DNA from: Enterococcus montenegrensis
GTDB taxonomy: Bacteria; Bacillota; Bacilli; Lactobacillales; Enterococcaceae
DNA length: 64,000 nt
Reading direction: 5' to 3'
NCBI RefSeq assembly: GCF_029983095.1
Contig: NZ_CP120467.1
Location: forward strand, 2,650,501-2,714,500
Part shown: positions 56,268-64,000 of the stretch, piece after piece
How the letters are laid out: each line of letters starts with the position of its first letter
How positions within the stretch are numbered: position 1 is the first letter of the stretch
Position numbers and translations under genes: made by a program
The notes under the pieces: generated by a model
Databases searched by the model: none
What the model saw: the letters and a program-made list of their open reading frames with translations, nothing else
What the model was told of the DNA's origin: nothing

Positions 56268-57515
56268 ATGTTTGATTTAACCGTTTTAGGGCAACAGGCT
56301 AAAAAAAGTTCCCGGCAATTGGCACTCATGTCCACAACACGCAAAAATGAATTATTGGAATTAATGGCACAAGCGCTTTTGGCTAATAAAACAGATATTT
56401 TAGCTGCCAATCAAAAAGACTTGGACAACGCAAGTGATAACGGTATCTCAGCTGTGATGCAAGATCGCTTGCGCTTAACTAGCCAGCGTATTGAGGAAAT
56501 GGCGAGCGGCATCCGCCAAGTTATTTCATTGGCTGATCCAATTGGTGAAGTGGAAAAAATGTGGAAAAACACGGATGGTTTGATGATTGGGCGTCAAAAA
56601 GTGCCTTTAGGGGTCATCGGCATCATTTACGAATCACGGCCAAATGTGACCACCGATGCAGCGAGTTTGTGTTTTAAAACCGGCAACGCTGTGATTTTAC
56701 GTGGTGGCAAAGAAGCCTTTTATTCCAACCAGATTTTAGTAGCTGTGTTACAAAACGCCTTAAAAAGTGCTGGCGTTGATGAAAATGCAGTACAATTTGT
56801 CTCTGACACAAGCCATGATGTCGCCAACCAAATGATGCGGCTAACCGAATACTTAGATGTTTTAATTCCTCGTGGCGGCGCAGGCCTCATTCGCCGCGTC
56901 AAAGAAACAGCAACAGTACCCGTAATCGAAACTGGCACTGGAAACAATCATATCTACGTGGATAAAGATGCGCAATTGGAAATGGCGATAAAAATTACCG
57001 ACAACGCCAAAACACAACGTCCTTCTGTTTGTAACGCTGCTGAAACCTTACTAATTCACCAGGACGTTGCCGCCGAATTTTTGCCAAAAATTGCGGCCAA
57101 ATTAGCAGAACACAACGTTGAGTTACACGCTGATAAAAGAGCAATCGCCTATTTACCACAAGCCGTTGCGGCCAAAGAAGAAGACTGGTCAACAGAATAT
57201 TTGGACTACATTATGGCTGTTAAAGTCGTGGATTCCATCGATGAAGCCATTGATCATATTAATCGCTACAATACCAAACACTCAGAAGCAATTATCACGG
57301 ATAATTACTTCGCTAGCCAAAAATTCTTAAACGAAGTAGACGCAGCCGCAGTTTATGTGAATGCTTCAACCCGCTTTACCGATGGTTTTGTCTTTGGCTT
57401 TGGTGCTGAAATTGGCATTTCCACCCAAAAACTACACGCCCGCGGGCCAATGGGCTTAGAAGAGTTAACCTCTACCAAATACATCATCTACGGCGATGGC
57501 CAAATCCGGGAATAA
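56268..57515 (+). CDS. proA: Gamma-glutamyl phosphate reductase
   Basis: A 415-residue aldehyde-dehydrogenase-fold enzyme reducing glutamyl phosphate to the semialdehyde. Motifs are [32 protein letters not shown], the nucleophile Cys in [14 protein letters not shown] near 253, and [22 protein letters not shown] near the end. The start is ATG 56268 with AAGGAGG; the track to 56163 has no site. The gap after proB contains a TATAAT at 56178, so a separate promoter is possible. Confidence 0.97.
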   Translation: MFDLTVLGQQAKKSSRQLALMSTTRKNELLELMAQALLANKTDILAANQKDLDNASDNGISAVMQDRLRLTSQRIEEMASGIRQVISLADPIGEVEKMWKNTDGLMIGRQKVPLGVIGIIYESRPNVTTDAASLCFKTGNAVILRGGKEAFYSNQILVAVLQNALKSAGVDENAVQFVSDTSHDVANQMMRLTEYLDVLIPRGGAGLIRRVKETATVPVIETGTGNNHIYVDKDAQLEMAIKITDNAKTQRPSVCNAAETLLIHQDVAAEFLPKIAAKLAEHNVELHADKRAIAYLPQAVAAKEEDWSTEYLDYIMAVKVVDSIDEAIDHINRYNTKHSEAIITDNYFASQKFLNEVDAAAVYVNASTRFTDGFVFGFGAEIGISTQKLHARGPMGLEELTSTKYIIYGDGQIRE

Positions 57516-57520
57516 GAAAA

Positions 57521-57630
57521 GCAAGACAAACGCGTTTAGTCCGCAAGTATTAAGGCAGAATCTGAATAAATCGCTTATCAGATTTCTTCAGATTTTGACT
57601 TAATACCGCAGAGGACTAGTTTGTATTGCT
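57521..57630 (+). repeat. Palindromic repeat unit C1, downstream of proA
   Basis: An imperfect palindrome: left arm ACAAACGCGTTTAGTCCGC, GTATTAAG and CAGAATCTGAATAAAT; right arm AGATTTCTTCAGATT, CTTAATAC and GGACTAGTTTGT. It is unrelated in sequence to arrays A and B but has the same size and stem-bulge layout. Confidence 0.8.
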
Positions 57631-57640
57631 AGACATAAAA

Positions 57641-57754
57641 AAGCTTTTTAAACGCGCTTAACTGCCAAGCATTAAGATGAAATTCCAATAAATTGTTCTT
57701 CAAATTTCTTGGGATTTTAACTTAATGCCGTAGGGAGTTCGTTTAAAAAACTAG
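57641..57754 (+). repeat. Palindromic repeat unit C2
   Basis: A second imperfect palindrome with arms TTTTTAAACGCGCTTAACTG, GCATTAAG, and CTTAATGC, GTTCGTTTAAAAAACT. Against C1, GTATTAAG/CTTAATAC is replaced by GCATTAAG/CTTAATGC, a compensatory pair change. Confidence 0.8.
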
Positions 57755-57763
57755 ATTAAAAAA

Positions 57764-57797
57764 GTAAGACAAACGCGTTTAGTCCGCAAAAATTAAG
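57764..57797 (+). repeat. Truncated C1-like unit
   Basis: Left-arm remnant AAGACAAACGCGTTTAGTCC then GCAAAAATTAAG. As in arrays A and B, the array ends in a truncated copy of the first unit type. Confidence 0.72.
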
Positions 57798-57818
57798 TTT
57801 AATCCTGTGATTTTCAAC

Positions 57819-57907
57819 AAAAAACACGAAAAAATTGTACTATCCTTCAAAAAGTGAGCTTTAAAGGCTGCTTTTTGCGGGTATGATACAAATTTTTCGT
57901 GTTTTTT
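57819..57907. terminator. Long bidirectional hairpin between proA array and DUF1801 gene
   Basis: A stem of about 20 bp (AAAAAACACGAAAAA and TTTTTCGTGTTTTTT with TTGTA/TACAA) encloses a second stem CAAAAAG..AGC / GCT..CTTTTTG. It ends the convergent proA and DUF1801 transcripts. Confidence 0.85.
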
Positions 57908-57924
57908 AATTTTTAAATTCAAGC

Positions 57925-58242
57925 TTAAACCTTTTGCAACAAGCTACGAATGGCTGCAATTTTTTTTGCATCCAATTTTTTTAAGCGCAAGCAACTTTTA
58001 CCCATGTTGCTTTTTTTAAAGACATCCTCATATTTGGGTAATAAGGGTTCCCCCGCTTCTTTAGGGAATAAATACAAATTTACCGTCTTTTCATACTGTT
58101 TTAAAGAAACTTTAGGTACGCCATCAGCATTTAGCGGAAATAGCCAGCCCAAACCAGTAAACTTGCCCACGGTGTATGTTTTACCTTTTTCTTGCAATTC
58201 TTCTTCAATAATTTGAATTAATTTTTGATATAACGCATCCAT
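57925..58242 (-). CDS. DUF1801-like small protein
   Basis: A 105-residue protein resembling the DUF1801/YdhG family (GWLFPLNADGVPKVSLKQYEKTVNLYLFPKE, then MGKSCLRLKKLDAKKIAAIRSLL). Function is unknown. The ribosome-binding site is weak (AAGGGCTG). Its 3' side ends at a shared hairpin terminator. Confidence 0.75.
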   Translation of the reverse strand: MDALYQKLIQIIEEELQEKGKTYTVGKFTGLGWLFPLNADGVPKVSLKQYEKTVNLYLFPKEAGEPLLPKYEDVFKKSNMGKSCLRLKKLDAKKIAAIRSLLQKV

Positions 58243-58355
58243 TTCAGCAGCCCTTTTCTATTTGACCCAACTAACCCTTTAAGCCAATATTATTTAGCCA
58301 GAGTATAACGTATCTGTCTTGTTTCCCCGAATTCTTTGCCTTGGTGGGGTAAAAT

Positions 58356-58646
58356 TTAGTTTTTACGTTGCCGCCAAATTGCTAATAATGCCAGAATGCT
58401 GCCTAAGCCAAAAGCAAAAATATTACGCAAGCTTTTGCCCGTAAATTTACTGCCTGCTCTTTGATTTAGGTTCGGTTCAACGTGGGGGGATAAAACCGGT
58501 GGCGTCTTAAGTGTCGGATTAGTAGTATTCTCTACTGTATTGTTCAACACTGTAGCTTGTGGTAGCACTTGTGTGGTTGGGATAACAAAATTCCCACCAA
58601 TATTCAATGCGAAAAGCACTAAAAAACTCGTTAACAATTTACTCAT
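58356..58646 (-). CDS. Small exported protein with sortase-like tail lacking a clear LPXTG
   Basis: A 96-residue protein: N-terminal signal (residues 1-18, MSKLLTSFLVLFALNIGG), a Thr/Pro/Asn-rich middle, and a C-terminal hydrophobic helix (IFAFGLGSILALLAIW) ending in RQRKN, the layout of a sortase substrate. In place of LPXTG is SKFTGKS, matching only the TG. It may be a variant sorting signal, a simple bitopic membrane protein or a decaying gene. AAAGGGGTGG precedes the ATG. Small LPXTG-type proteins accompany WxL proteins in enterococci, though none of that cluster is nearby here. Confidence 0.65.
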   Translation of the reverse strand: MSKLLTSFLVLFALNIGGNFVIPTTQVLPQATVLNNTVENTTNPTLKTPPVLSPHVEPNLNQRAGSKFTGKSLRNIFAFGLGSILALLAIWRQRKN

Positions 58647-58876
58647 GCTACCACCCCTTTCACTTTTAAATTCATCTTCATTTATTGTAGCAAAAAGATT
58701 AGATTTTTTCTAATCTTAAATTCATTTGTTAGCTGTCAAAATTTTAAATAAAATAAAAAATATTGATTTAATCGCAAACAAAATGAAATTCAGCAATAAA
58801 TTTCTTTAATCAGATTTTAAAAATAATACCGATTTCTTTTCTAATTTTCGTAATCGCAGGCAAAAGAGGTTACAAT

Positions 58877-58892
58877 TGTTTCATGTGAAACA
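58877..58892. promoter_or_regulatory. parS-like site
   Basis: TGTTTCATGTGAAACA differs from the ParB-binding consensus TGTTNCACGTGAAACA at a single central base (T for C). It lies in a 300-base AT-rich intergenic stretch (58647-58945) that holds no other recognisable element apart from the promoter of the next gene. Confidence 0.55.
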
Positions 58893-58945
58893 TTGTCTCT
58901 TAAACGTAACAAATTCTTACTAACAAGCATAAGAAAGGAAATAAA

Positions 58946-59248
58946 ATGACATATTCTGTGAGTGAAGGTCTATTTGTGATTTTTATTACTTTAGTGGGAA
59001 TGGGATTTTTACTGGGACTGACCTGGAAAGTTCCCTTTCAAAAAATAGACTACTTTTTATTAGCTGTCACAATTATCTGCTATGTATTCGATACGATTTG
59101 GTGGTGGTTTGACCTCCATTTTAAATGGAGTGATTGGTATTTTACATTTCACGGTCACAGGGAACAGGTAACGATTTTCTTTATTGTCGCCGCGATTAGT
59201 TTTTGTTCTTTAATTGTGCTTCGTTTAAAAAAAATGAAAAAAATCTGA
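58946..59248 (+). CDS. Small membrane protein of unknown function
   Basis: A 100-residue protein with three hydrophobic segments at about 8-26, 35-54 and 75-93, Trp-rich between the second and third (TIWWWFDLHFKWSDWYF) and a Lys-rich C-terminus. GAAAGGA precedes the ATG. No family recognised. It ends at a bidirectional terminator with the MFS gene. Confidence 0.7.
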   Translation: MTYSVSEGLFVIFITLVGMGFLLGLTWKVPFQKIDYFLLAVTIICYVFDTIWWWFDLHFKWSDWYFTFHGHREQVTIFFIVAAISFCSLIVLRLKKMKKI

Positions 59249-59257
59249 ATAAAAAAA

Positions 59258-59294
59258 CCGGCGTGTTGACTATTGAAGTAGACAGATACGCCGG
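59258..59294. terminator. Bidirectional terminator between small membrane protein and MFS genes
   Basis: CCGGCGT and ACGCCGG arms enclose a 23-base loop, with an A7 tract on one side. On the minus strand this gives GCCGG followed by TTTTTTT. Confidence 0.85.
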
Positions 59295-59304
59295 ACTATT
59301 TATT

Positions 59305-60507
59305 TTAATGTTCTGGTGCTGTTGCTTGTGAATGCATGGCTTTTAAGCCTGGTAACGTCAGCATCACGGCTAAACTAAGCAAATAGATGACCGACAAGAA
59401 AACAATCACGGTCACCAAGGAATAGTGATCCATCAAAAAGCCAATTACAACCGATGAAAAACCACCAATTGCCCGCCCAACGTTCATGATGAAATTATTG
59501 GCTGTCGCCCGAATCGTGGTCGGATATAAGCTACTGATAATCGCACCATAACCGCCGTACATGCCATTAATGAAGTAGCCGACAATTACCGCCGCTGCTA
59601 GTAGCGTCCATTTATCGTGGGCTAAAACAATTAAAAAGACGGAAGCAGACGAGCAAATCAAAAATACGCCATAGGCTAAACGCGGCCCTAATTTATCCAT
59701 CACCGTGCCAAAGGTCATCATCCCCAGACACATGCCTAAAATTGTACTAATCATCCACAAAGAAGAACCAGAAACAGACAAGTGCAGCTGCTTTTGCATA
59801 ATAGAAGGCAGCCAGTTCATTAAACCAAAATAACCAGCAATTTGTACTGTGACCATTAAACTTAAACCAACTGTTTGCCAGGCTGTTGCTTTGTCAGCAA
59901 AAAGAAGTGAGAATTTTCCTGCGCTTTTATCTTTGTGACTCGCCGCAAATGATTCTGGTTCTTTTAGCCCTTTGCGAATATCCAAAACCAAAAGAACAGG
60001 GATAACCCCAATCACGTATAGCATTTTCCAACCTAGCAGTGGAATGATAAGAGAAGCTAAAACGGCGGCCAAAATAGCCCCTACTTGCGCGCCAATTGCA
60101 GCTGTTGAGGTTGCGCGTCCCAGATGTTTCTTTGAAAAAGTCTCTGAAATAAGTGACATACAAGCGCCGTATTCACCACCGGCACCAATGCCAGCAATAA
60201 AACGGAAAAGATAAACGAGATAAATATTTGAAGCAAAAAACATTAATACCGAAGCTAACGAAAAAATAATAACGGTTTGCGAGAAAACTTTAACGCGACC
60301 AAATTTGTCGGCTAAAATACCGAAAATAATACCCCCTACTAACATACCAAGATTGGTAATCGTAGAGATAAAGCCAGCTTGGGTGCCTGTGATGCCAAAA
60401 GTTGTAATCATAGTCGACAAGGAGAAGGATAAAAACATGATATCCATGTTTTCTAGAGCAATCCCCGCTGAGGTAGAAACCAATACTTTTCGTTGATATT
60501 TTGACAT
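59305..60507 (-). CDS. MFS transporter, AAHS/SHS-like
   Basis: A 400-residue major facilitator protein with about 12 helices, the loop 2-3 motif GILADKFGRVKV near residue 66 and the helix 4 signature RFIAGIGAGGEYGACMSLISE near 105. This group includes aromatic acid, nicotinate-like and organic acid permeases; the substrate cannot be fixed. The start is ATG 60507 behind AAAGGTG; the ORF extends to 60540 without a site. It is divergent from an Mga-like regulator gene, which may control it (inference). Confidence 0.9.
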   Translation of the reverse strand: MSKYQRKVLVSTSAGIALENMDIMFLSFSLSTMITTFGITGTQAGFISTITNLGMLVGGIIFGILADKFGRVKVFSQTVIIFSLASVLMFFASNIYLVYLFRFIAGIGAGGEYGACMSLISETFSKKHLGRATSTAAIGAQVGAILAAVLASLIIPLLGWKMLYVIGVIPVLLVLDIRKGLKEPESFAASHKDKSAGKFSLLFADKATAWQTVGLSLMVTVQIAGYFGLMNWLPSIMQKQLHLSVSGSSLWMISTILGMCLGMMTFGTVMDKLGPRLAYGVFLICSSASVFLIVLAHDKWTLLAAAVIVGYFINGMYGGYGAIISSLYPTTIRATANNFIMNVGRAIGGFSSVVIGFLMDHYSLVTVIVFLSVIYLLSLAVMLTLPGLKAMHSQATAPEH

Positions 60508-60968
60508 AAAAAACACCTTTCTTAAATCCGACGCTGACATTTAGCGTTTATTTACGACAGTAGAAGGAATTTTGGGCAAAAAAAATTTGTGGCGTTTTAC
60601 CGCTGCCAATTTTTTTCACATCAGTATTTTTCTACCGCGCCATAAACGACTGAAGGTGCGTGGGATTTTTAAAAGATTTTACCCTTATTTGGCAGAAAAA
60701 CAAGGCTCTTCTGACATTTCCATGTTAGGTTTCATTTCTTAAAGTAAATCAGTTTACGTCATTATCCTAGAAAACTTTCAGAAAATTACCCTTAATTACA
60801 CATAGCAAAAATCTCATTAAACTTTTTTTCTTCTAATAAAAAAACAAGTGATTTTCTTCTTTGTTTGTGAAGATCTATACAATGATTTCCCTGCGGTATT
60901 TACTTCTCTTTGCTCTACCTTGACGCAGCATTTTTTTCTCCGTATGCTTAAAAAAGGAGGTGGGGAAA
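60508..60968. other. Intergenic region between MFS and Mga-like genes
   Basis: About 460 bases with divergent promoters. The first 110 bases hold a large imperfect hairpin (60543-60651). The rest is AT-rich without clear features until the AGGAGGT of the regulator. Confidence 0.4.
60543..60651. repeat. Large imperfect hairpin in front of the MFS gene
   Basis: Outer arms AGCGTTTAT and ATAAACGACT, middle GTAGAA and TTCTAC, inner AAAAAAATTTGTGGC and GCTGCCAATTTTTTT pair across an eight-base loop. Size and bulged layout match the array units, but the sequence differs and it is single. Confidence 0.6.
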
Positions 60969-62417
60969 ATGTATTCGATGTTAAAAAAGATTATTACTGA
61001 AAAGGACTTGCACCGCCAAATTCGGCTATTGGAGCAGTTACTCCAGCAGCCGCAAGTCACTGCTAAAAAATTGGCACAGCACATTGACACGACTGAGCGA
61101 ACTGTTTTTGCCGATTTACAAATCATGCGGGAAAATTTACCGGCCAATTGGCAAATTGAAACAGATAGTGCAGGCATCGCCTTAAAACCTCAAAAAGACG
61201 CCTTAACAAATGAGCTGTGGGAAGTTTTCTTGCCTCATTCCATTAGTGTGCAATTCATTAAAGCACTGTTGTTTCAGCCTGATTTAGCCGTCAAACCTTT
61301 TTTGCGCCAGACCGGTGTCTCCTATGAAACGCTAAAACGTCATACGCGTAAAGTAAACACCGCTTTAAAGGATTATCACTTACAAATTAAATTGACTAGT
61401 ACACAGGCCACTTTTCTGGGAGCAGAAAGTAGTATTCGCCTTTTTTATCACCGTCTCTTAGTCCCTTTTACCCATAATAATTATTTCTTTGTCGATTATG
61501 CTGTCCACGAAAGTCATTATTTTGATTTTTTAAATCACGTTTCAAAAGCCCAGATCAAGGCTGAAACAGAAGAAATTTTTGGTGTTTGCTGGTTTTTCAT
61601 TAACACAATTCGCAATAAAGCGGGCTGTGCCATTAATCAAATTTCTTTTCAAACCGATCCCTTATTTTCCCTTTATATACCCTTGTTAAAAGATCTTTAT
61701 CAAAAAGAAGGGGTCTATTTGCAACAAAATGAATTATTTTTTGCTTTTTTCTGCTTTTTGGAAAGCTGGAATTATAACAATACCTTTGGTGTGAAGCTAA
61801 AGAAAACATTGCAAGAAAACTACGCGAATTTAAGAACAACTATAAAAGAATTCGTGCAGCAATTAGCCTTAAAATTACAAGAACCATCCCTAAAAGATAC
61901 TTTATTAGCAGAAAACTTGCTACTATTGCTTCTAAAATATGACGAATCCCCTGAATTATCCGCTCAGTTTGAATCAGATTATCAAAAAGCACTGCCAAAA
62001 CAAATAACAGCAACTACTAATTTGTACCAAGAAAATTTAGCTTTGCTACACCAACACACAAATGGATTGCCCGCAAAAAAAGAACCGGCCTACCTGCTTC
62101 ATTTAATGGCTCTTTTGCAACAACAGGCTCTTTTTTCACTGGATAAAAAAACGCAAACGCTTTATTTTCTTTTCCAAAGTGAGCCGGCTTGGAAAACCTT
62201 TGTGGAACAAGAACTCAATGACTATTTAGGCAAGCGTATTATTTTAAAAACCATTGAAGTAACAGATTTAAAGATCTTAAACTTTGGGATTAAAGATTTG
62301 ATTGTTTCTAACTTTCCTTTAGATAAAGCGCCACTGCCGGTTTTTTATATCTCAACTACCCCAACCAAAAATGAGCTCCGCCAATTAGCCGAGCTCACTT
62401 ATGAAAGTTATTTATAG
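60969..62417 (+). CDS. Mga-family transcriptional regulator
   Basis: A 482-residue regulator with an N-terminal winged HTH (VTAKKLAQHIDTTERTVFADLQIMREN, residues 30-57) and a second HTH (FLRQTGVSYETLKRHTRKVNTAL near residue 115), then a PRD-like helical region and a C-terminal alpha/beta part (LKTIEVTDLKILNFGIKDLIVSNF). This is the same family as the split gene at 5353-6875. AGGAGGT lies before ATG 60969; the GTG at 60960 is inside the ribosome-binding site. It diverges from the MFS gene and converges with the P-type ATPase with no gap. Confidence 0.88.
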   Translation: MYSMLKKIITEKDLHRQIRLLEQLLQQPQVTAKKLAQHIDTTERTVFADLQIMRENLPANWQIETDSAGIALKPQKDALTNELWEVFLPHSISVQFIKALLFQPDLAVKPFLRQTGVSYETLKRHTRKVNTALKDYHLQIKLTSTQATFLGAESSIRLFYHRLLVPFTHNNYFFVDYAVHESHYFDFLNHVSKAQIKAETEEIFGVCWFFINTIRNKAGCAINQISFQTDPLFSLYIPLLKDLYQKEGVYLQQNELFFAFFCFLESWNYNNTFGVKLKKTLQENYANLRTTIKEFVQQLALKLQEPSLKDTLLAENLLLLLLKYDESPELSAQFESDYQKALPKQITATTNLYQENLALLHQHTNGLPAKKEPAYLLHLMALLQQQALFSLDKKTQTLYFLFQSEPAWKTFVEQELNDYLGKRIILKTIEVTDLKILNFGIKDLIVSNFPLDKAPLPVFYISTTPTKNELRQLAELTYESYL

Positions 62418-64000
62418 TTAGCTTACGTCTTGAACAGCGAAACTTTTAACCCAGCGCCTGGTCAGCCACTTTTCTACTTCAACAATCCCAAATAAAACAG
62501 CGACGTTGGTTAAGACGAGTAATTGTTGGGTTAAATTCAAGCTGGTTGTACCGATTAAATTCTGCGCAAATGGCGCAAAGACCACGGTTGTTTGCAGCAC
62601 CAACAAGAGGGCTAGCGAAATAAACAACGCTTTATTTTGCAGCATACTTTTATTAATGGCCGGATTTAACAATTCGCGGCAATTTAACATATATACCGCC
62701 TGTGACATGACAATTGTTTGTAATAAAATCGTCTGCTGTAATGCGGTCCCTTCAAATTGCAAAGCAATAAAGTAGGCTGGCAGGACGATCACGCAGGAAA
62801 CATACACAATTCGAAACAGACTGTAACCATTTAAGATACCTTCATTTGCTGCTCGCGGCGGACGATTCATCGTGTCTTTGCTGGCTTTTTCAAAACCTAA
62901 TGCATACGAAAGGGTGATGGTTGTCACCATATTGACCCATAAAATCTGTACGGGTGTCAGCGGTAACGGCTGATTTAATAATAAAGCAATGACGACGATC
63001 AACCCTTGTGATAAGGCCGATGGTAAGAAAAAGTTGATGGTTTTTTTCAAGTTATCAAAAATACGGCGTCCTTCTTTTACTGCTTTGGCAATCGTATGGA
63101 AATTATCATCTGCTAAAACCATATCCGCGGCCTGCTTTGTGACTTCACTTCCTTTGATCCCCATTGCAATTCCAATATCCGCTTTTTTTAAGGCTGGCGC
63201 GTCATTCACCCCGTCACCGGTCATCCCCACAACTTCACCATTATTTTGTAACGCCGTGACAATACGCAACTTGTGATTAGGCGTAGTGCGGGCAAAAACA
63301 TCCACTTTTGTCACGACTTGAGCCAATTGCTTATCGGTTAATTGATCAATCTCAATTCCTTCTAAAACTTGATCCGTATGTTTTAGCCCAATTTCTTTTC
63401 CTATCGCTTGAGCGGTATCTTTGTGATCACCGGTAATCATTTTCACTGTAATTTTTGCTGCTTGGGTTTCTTTTACAGCGCGAATGGCACTTTCTTTTGG
63501 CGGATCGATGATCCCAGCAATGCCAACAAAATCAAGCTTCGTTAAAACCTCGTGGGTCAATTCTATTTGGGCATCTATTTTTTTAGCCGCAAAGGCCAAG
63601 ACCCGTTGCCCTTTTTTTGCCAGTTTGGATGCCTTTTTTTGCCACGCGGTTACATCTGCTTGCGGTAACTGTGCTTTAGCCAGTAAAACTTCTGGTGCGC
63701 CTTTTACAAAGACGATATTTTCTGTTGCCGAAAACGGATGTAATGTTGCCATATATTTGTAGCTAGAACTAAAGGGTAATTTGCCAATTTGCTTTTTCAA
63801 AGTCAAATTTTCAGCCGCCACATACTGCAACAAAGCCAATTCAGTAGGATTCCCTTTTAATTGTGCGACCGCTTGATCGTCTTGTAATTTCAAATCTTGA
63901 CAGTTATTCATAATCTCCATGAGTAAAGATTCATCATTGCTGCTGGTTTTGACTACAGTCATTTCATTTTTGGTTAACGTTCCGGTTTTATCTGAACAAA
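62418..64000 (-). CDS. Cation-transporting P-type ATPase, 5' part outside window
   Basis: The frame remains open to the window edge; 527 residues are visible. It starts at the phosphorylation site CSDKTGTLTKNEMTV, so the missing part is the N-terminal four helices and actuator. Visible motifs are KGAPEVLL, MITGDHKDTA, and TGDGVNDAPALKKADIGIAMG, then six C-terminal helices. The helix-6 segment reads WVNMVTTITLSYALGFE, where calcium pumps have NLVTDG, so the Asp ligand is replaced. It fits the P2-like group of bacterial ATPases with uncertain substrate. Its stop codon directly abuts the stop of the Mga-like gene. Confidence 0.92.
   Translation of the reverse strand, partial: CSDKTGTLTKNEMTVVKTSSNDESLLMEIMNNCQDLKLQDDQAVAQLKGNPTELALLQYVAAENLTLKKQIGKLPFSSSYKYMATLHPFSATENIVFVKGAPEVLLAKAQLPQADVTAWQKKASKLAKKGQRVLAFAAKKIDAQIELTHEVLTKLDFVGIAGIIDPPKESAIRAVKETQAAKITVKMITGDHKDTAQAIGKEIGLKHTDQVLEGIEIDQLTDKQLAQVVTKVDVFARTTPNHKLRIVTALQNNGEVVGMTGDGVNDAPALKKADIGIAMGIKGSEVTKQAADMVLADDNFHTIAKAVKEGRRIFDNLKKTINFFLPSALSQGLIVVIALLLNQPLPLTPVQILWVNMVTTITLSYALGFEKASKDTMNRPPRAANEGILNGYSLFRIVYVSCVIVLPAYFIALQFEGTALQQTILLQTIVMSQAVYMLNCRELLNPAINKSMLQNKALFISLALLLVLQTTVVFAPFAQNLIGTTSLNLTQQLLVLTNVAVLFGIVEVEKWLTRRWVKSFAVQDVS

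Noticed and set aside
58540..58565. LPQAT as an LPXTG sorting signal in the 96-residue protein
   Set aside because: It lies near residue 28-32, far from the C-terminal helix, so it cannot serve as a sorting signal.

Overview
The window is low-GC Gram-positive DNA and most likely chromosomal sequence from an enterococcus or close relative (Enterococcaceae). The evidence is gene content and order: rny, recA-cinA-pgsA-rodZ-ymfI/H/F, dut-radA-yacL-ispF-gltX-(Cys T-box)-cysE-cysS-mrnC-rlmB-yacP-sigma factor-veg, a short ProB without a PUA domain, Mga-type regulators and a probable WxL surface protein. The species assignment is inference. Nearly all housekeeping genes lie on the minus strand.

Layout. 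1-7 kb: the 5' part of a large secreted surface protein, a NADH-oxidase-like flavoprotein with Ser in place of the usual redox Cys, and an Mga-family regulator split by a frameshift. 7.1-8.7 kb: rny. 9.2-29.7 kb: a carbohydrate locus that looks like a cytoplasmic N-glycan (high-mannose) degradation system. It has GH125, GH38 and GH20 on one strand, divergent to a GntR/LacI-type regulator and GH92. An Rgg-like regulator with a tiny divergent ORF follows. Then comes a long minus-strand gene set: two ABC permeases and a lipoprotein, YesL, a YesM/YesN-type two-component system, GH1 and a ROK kinase. The locus has no ABC ATPase and no endoglycosidase. 30.1-31.7 kb: a secreted C39-like protein with SH3/GW-like repeats. 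31.7-39.3 kb: recA to ymfF. 39.8-44.8 kb: mscL, an ECF sigma/anti-sigma/C39 gene set, a GNAT, veg and a divergent sigma factor in the usual sigH position. 44.8-54.6 kb: yacP, rlmB, mrnC, cysS, cysE, gltX, ispF, yacL, radA, dut. 55.2-57.5 kb: proBA. 57.9-64 kb: small proteins, a parS-like site, an MFS transporter, a second Mga-like regulator and the 3' part of a P-type ATPase.

The most unusual feature is a family of about 115-bp imperfect palindromes in tandem arrays (20.4-20.8 kb and 48.6-49.0 kb). Three unit types recur in the same cyclic order (1-2-3-1), each array ends in a truncated type-1 unit, and the paired arms differ between types while remaining complementary. In both places the array directly abuts the Shine-Dalgarno sequence of a minus-strand gene (ROK kinase, cysE). 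The cysE copy lies between the cysteine T-box terminator and cysE. A third array of different sequence but similar architecture follows proA (57.5-57.8 kb).

How the genes fit together: the ABC importer would bring in oligomannose glycans, GH92, GH125 and GH38 would remove alpha-mannoses, GH1 is a candidate for the beta-mannosyl core linkage, GH20 would remove terminal HexNAc, and the ROK protein would phosphorylate a released sugar. Two CcpA-like (cre) sites and a shared 18-bp motif occur upstream of the two main operons, suggesting joint control. Substrate and regulation are inference from families and context.
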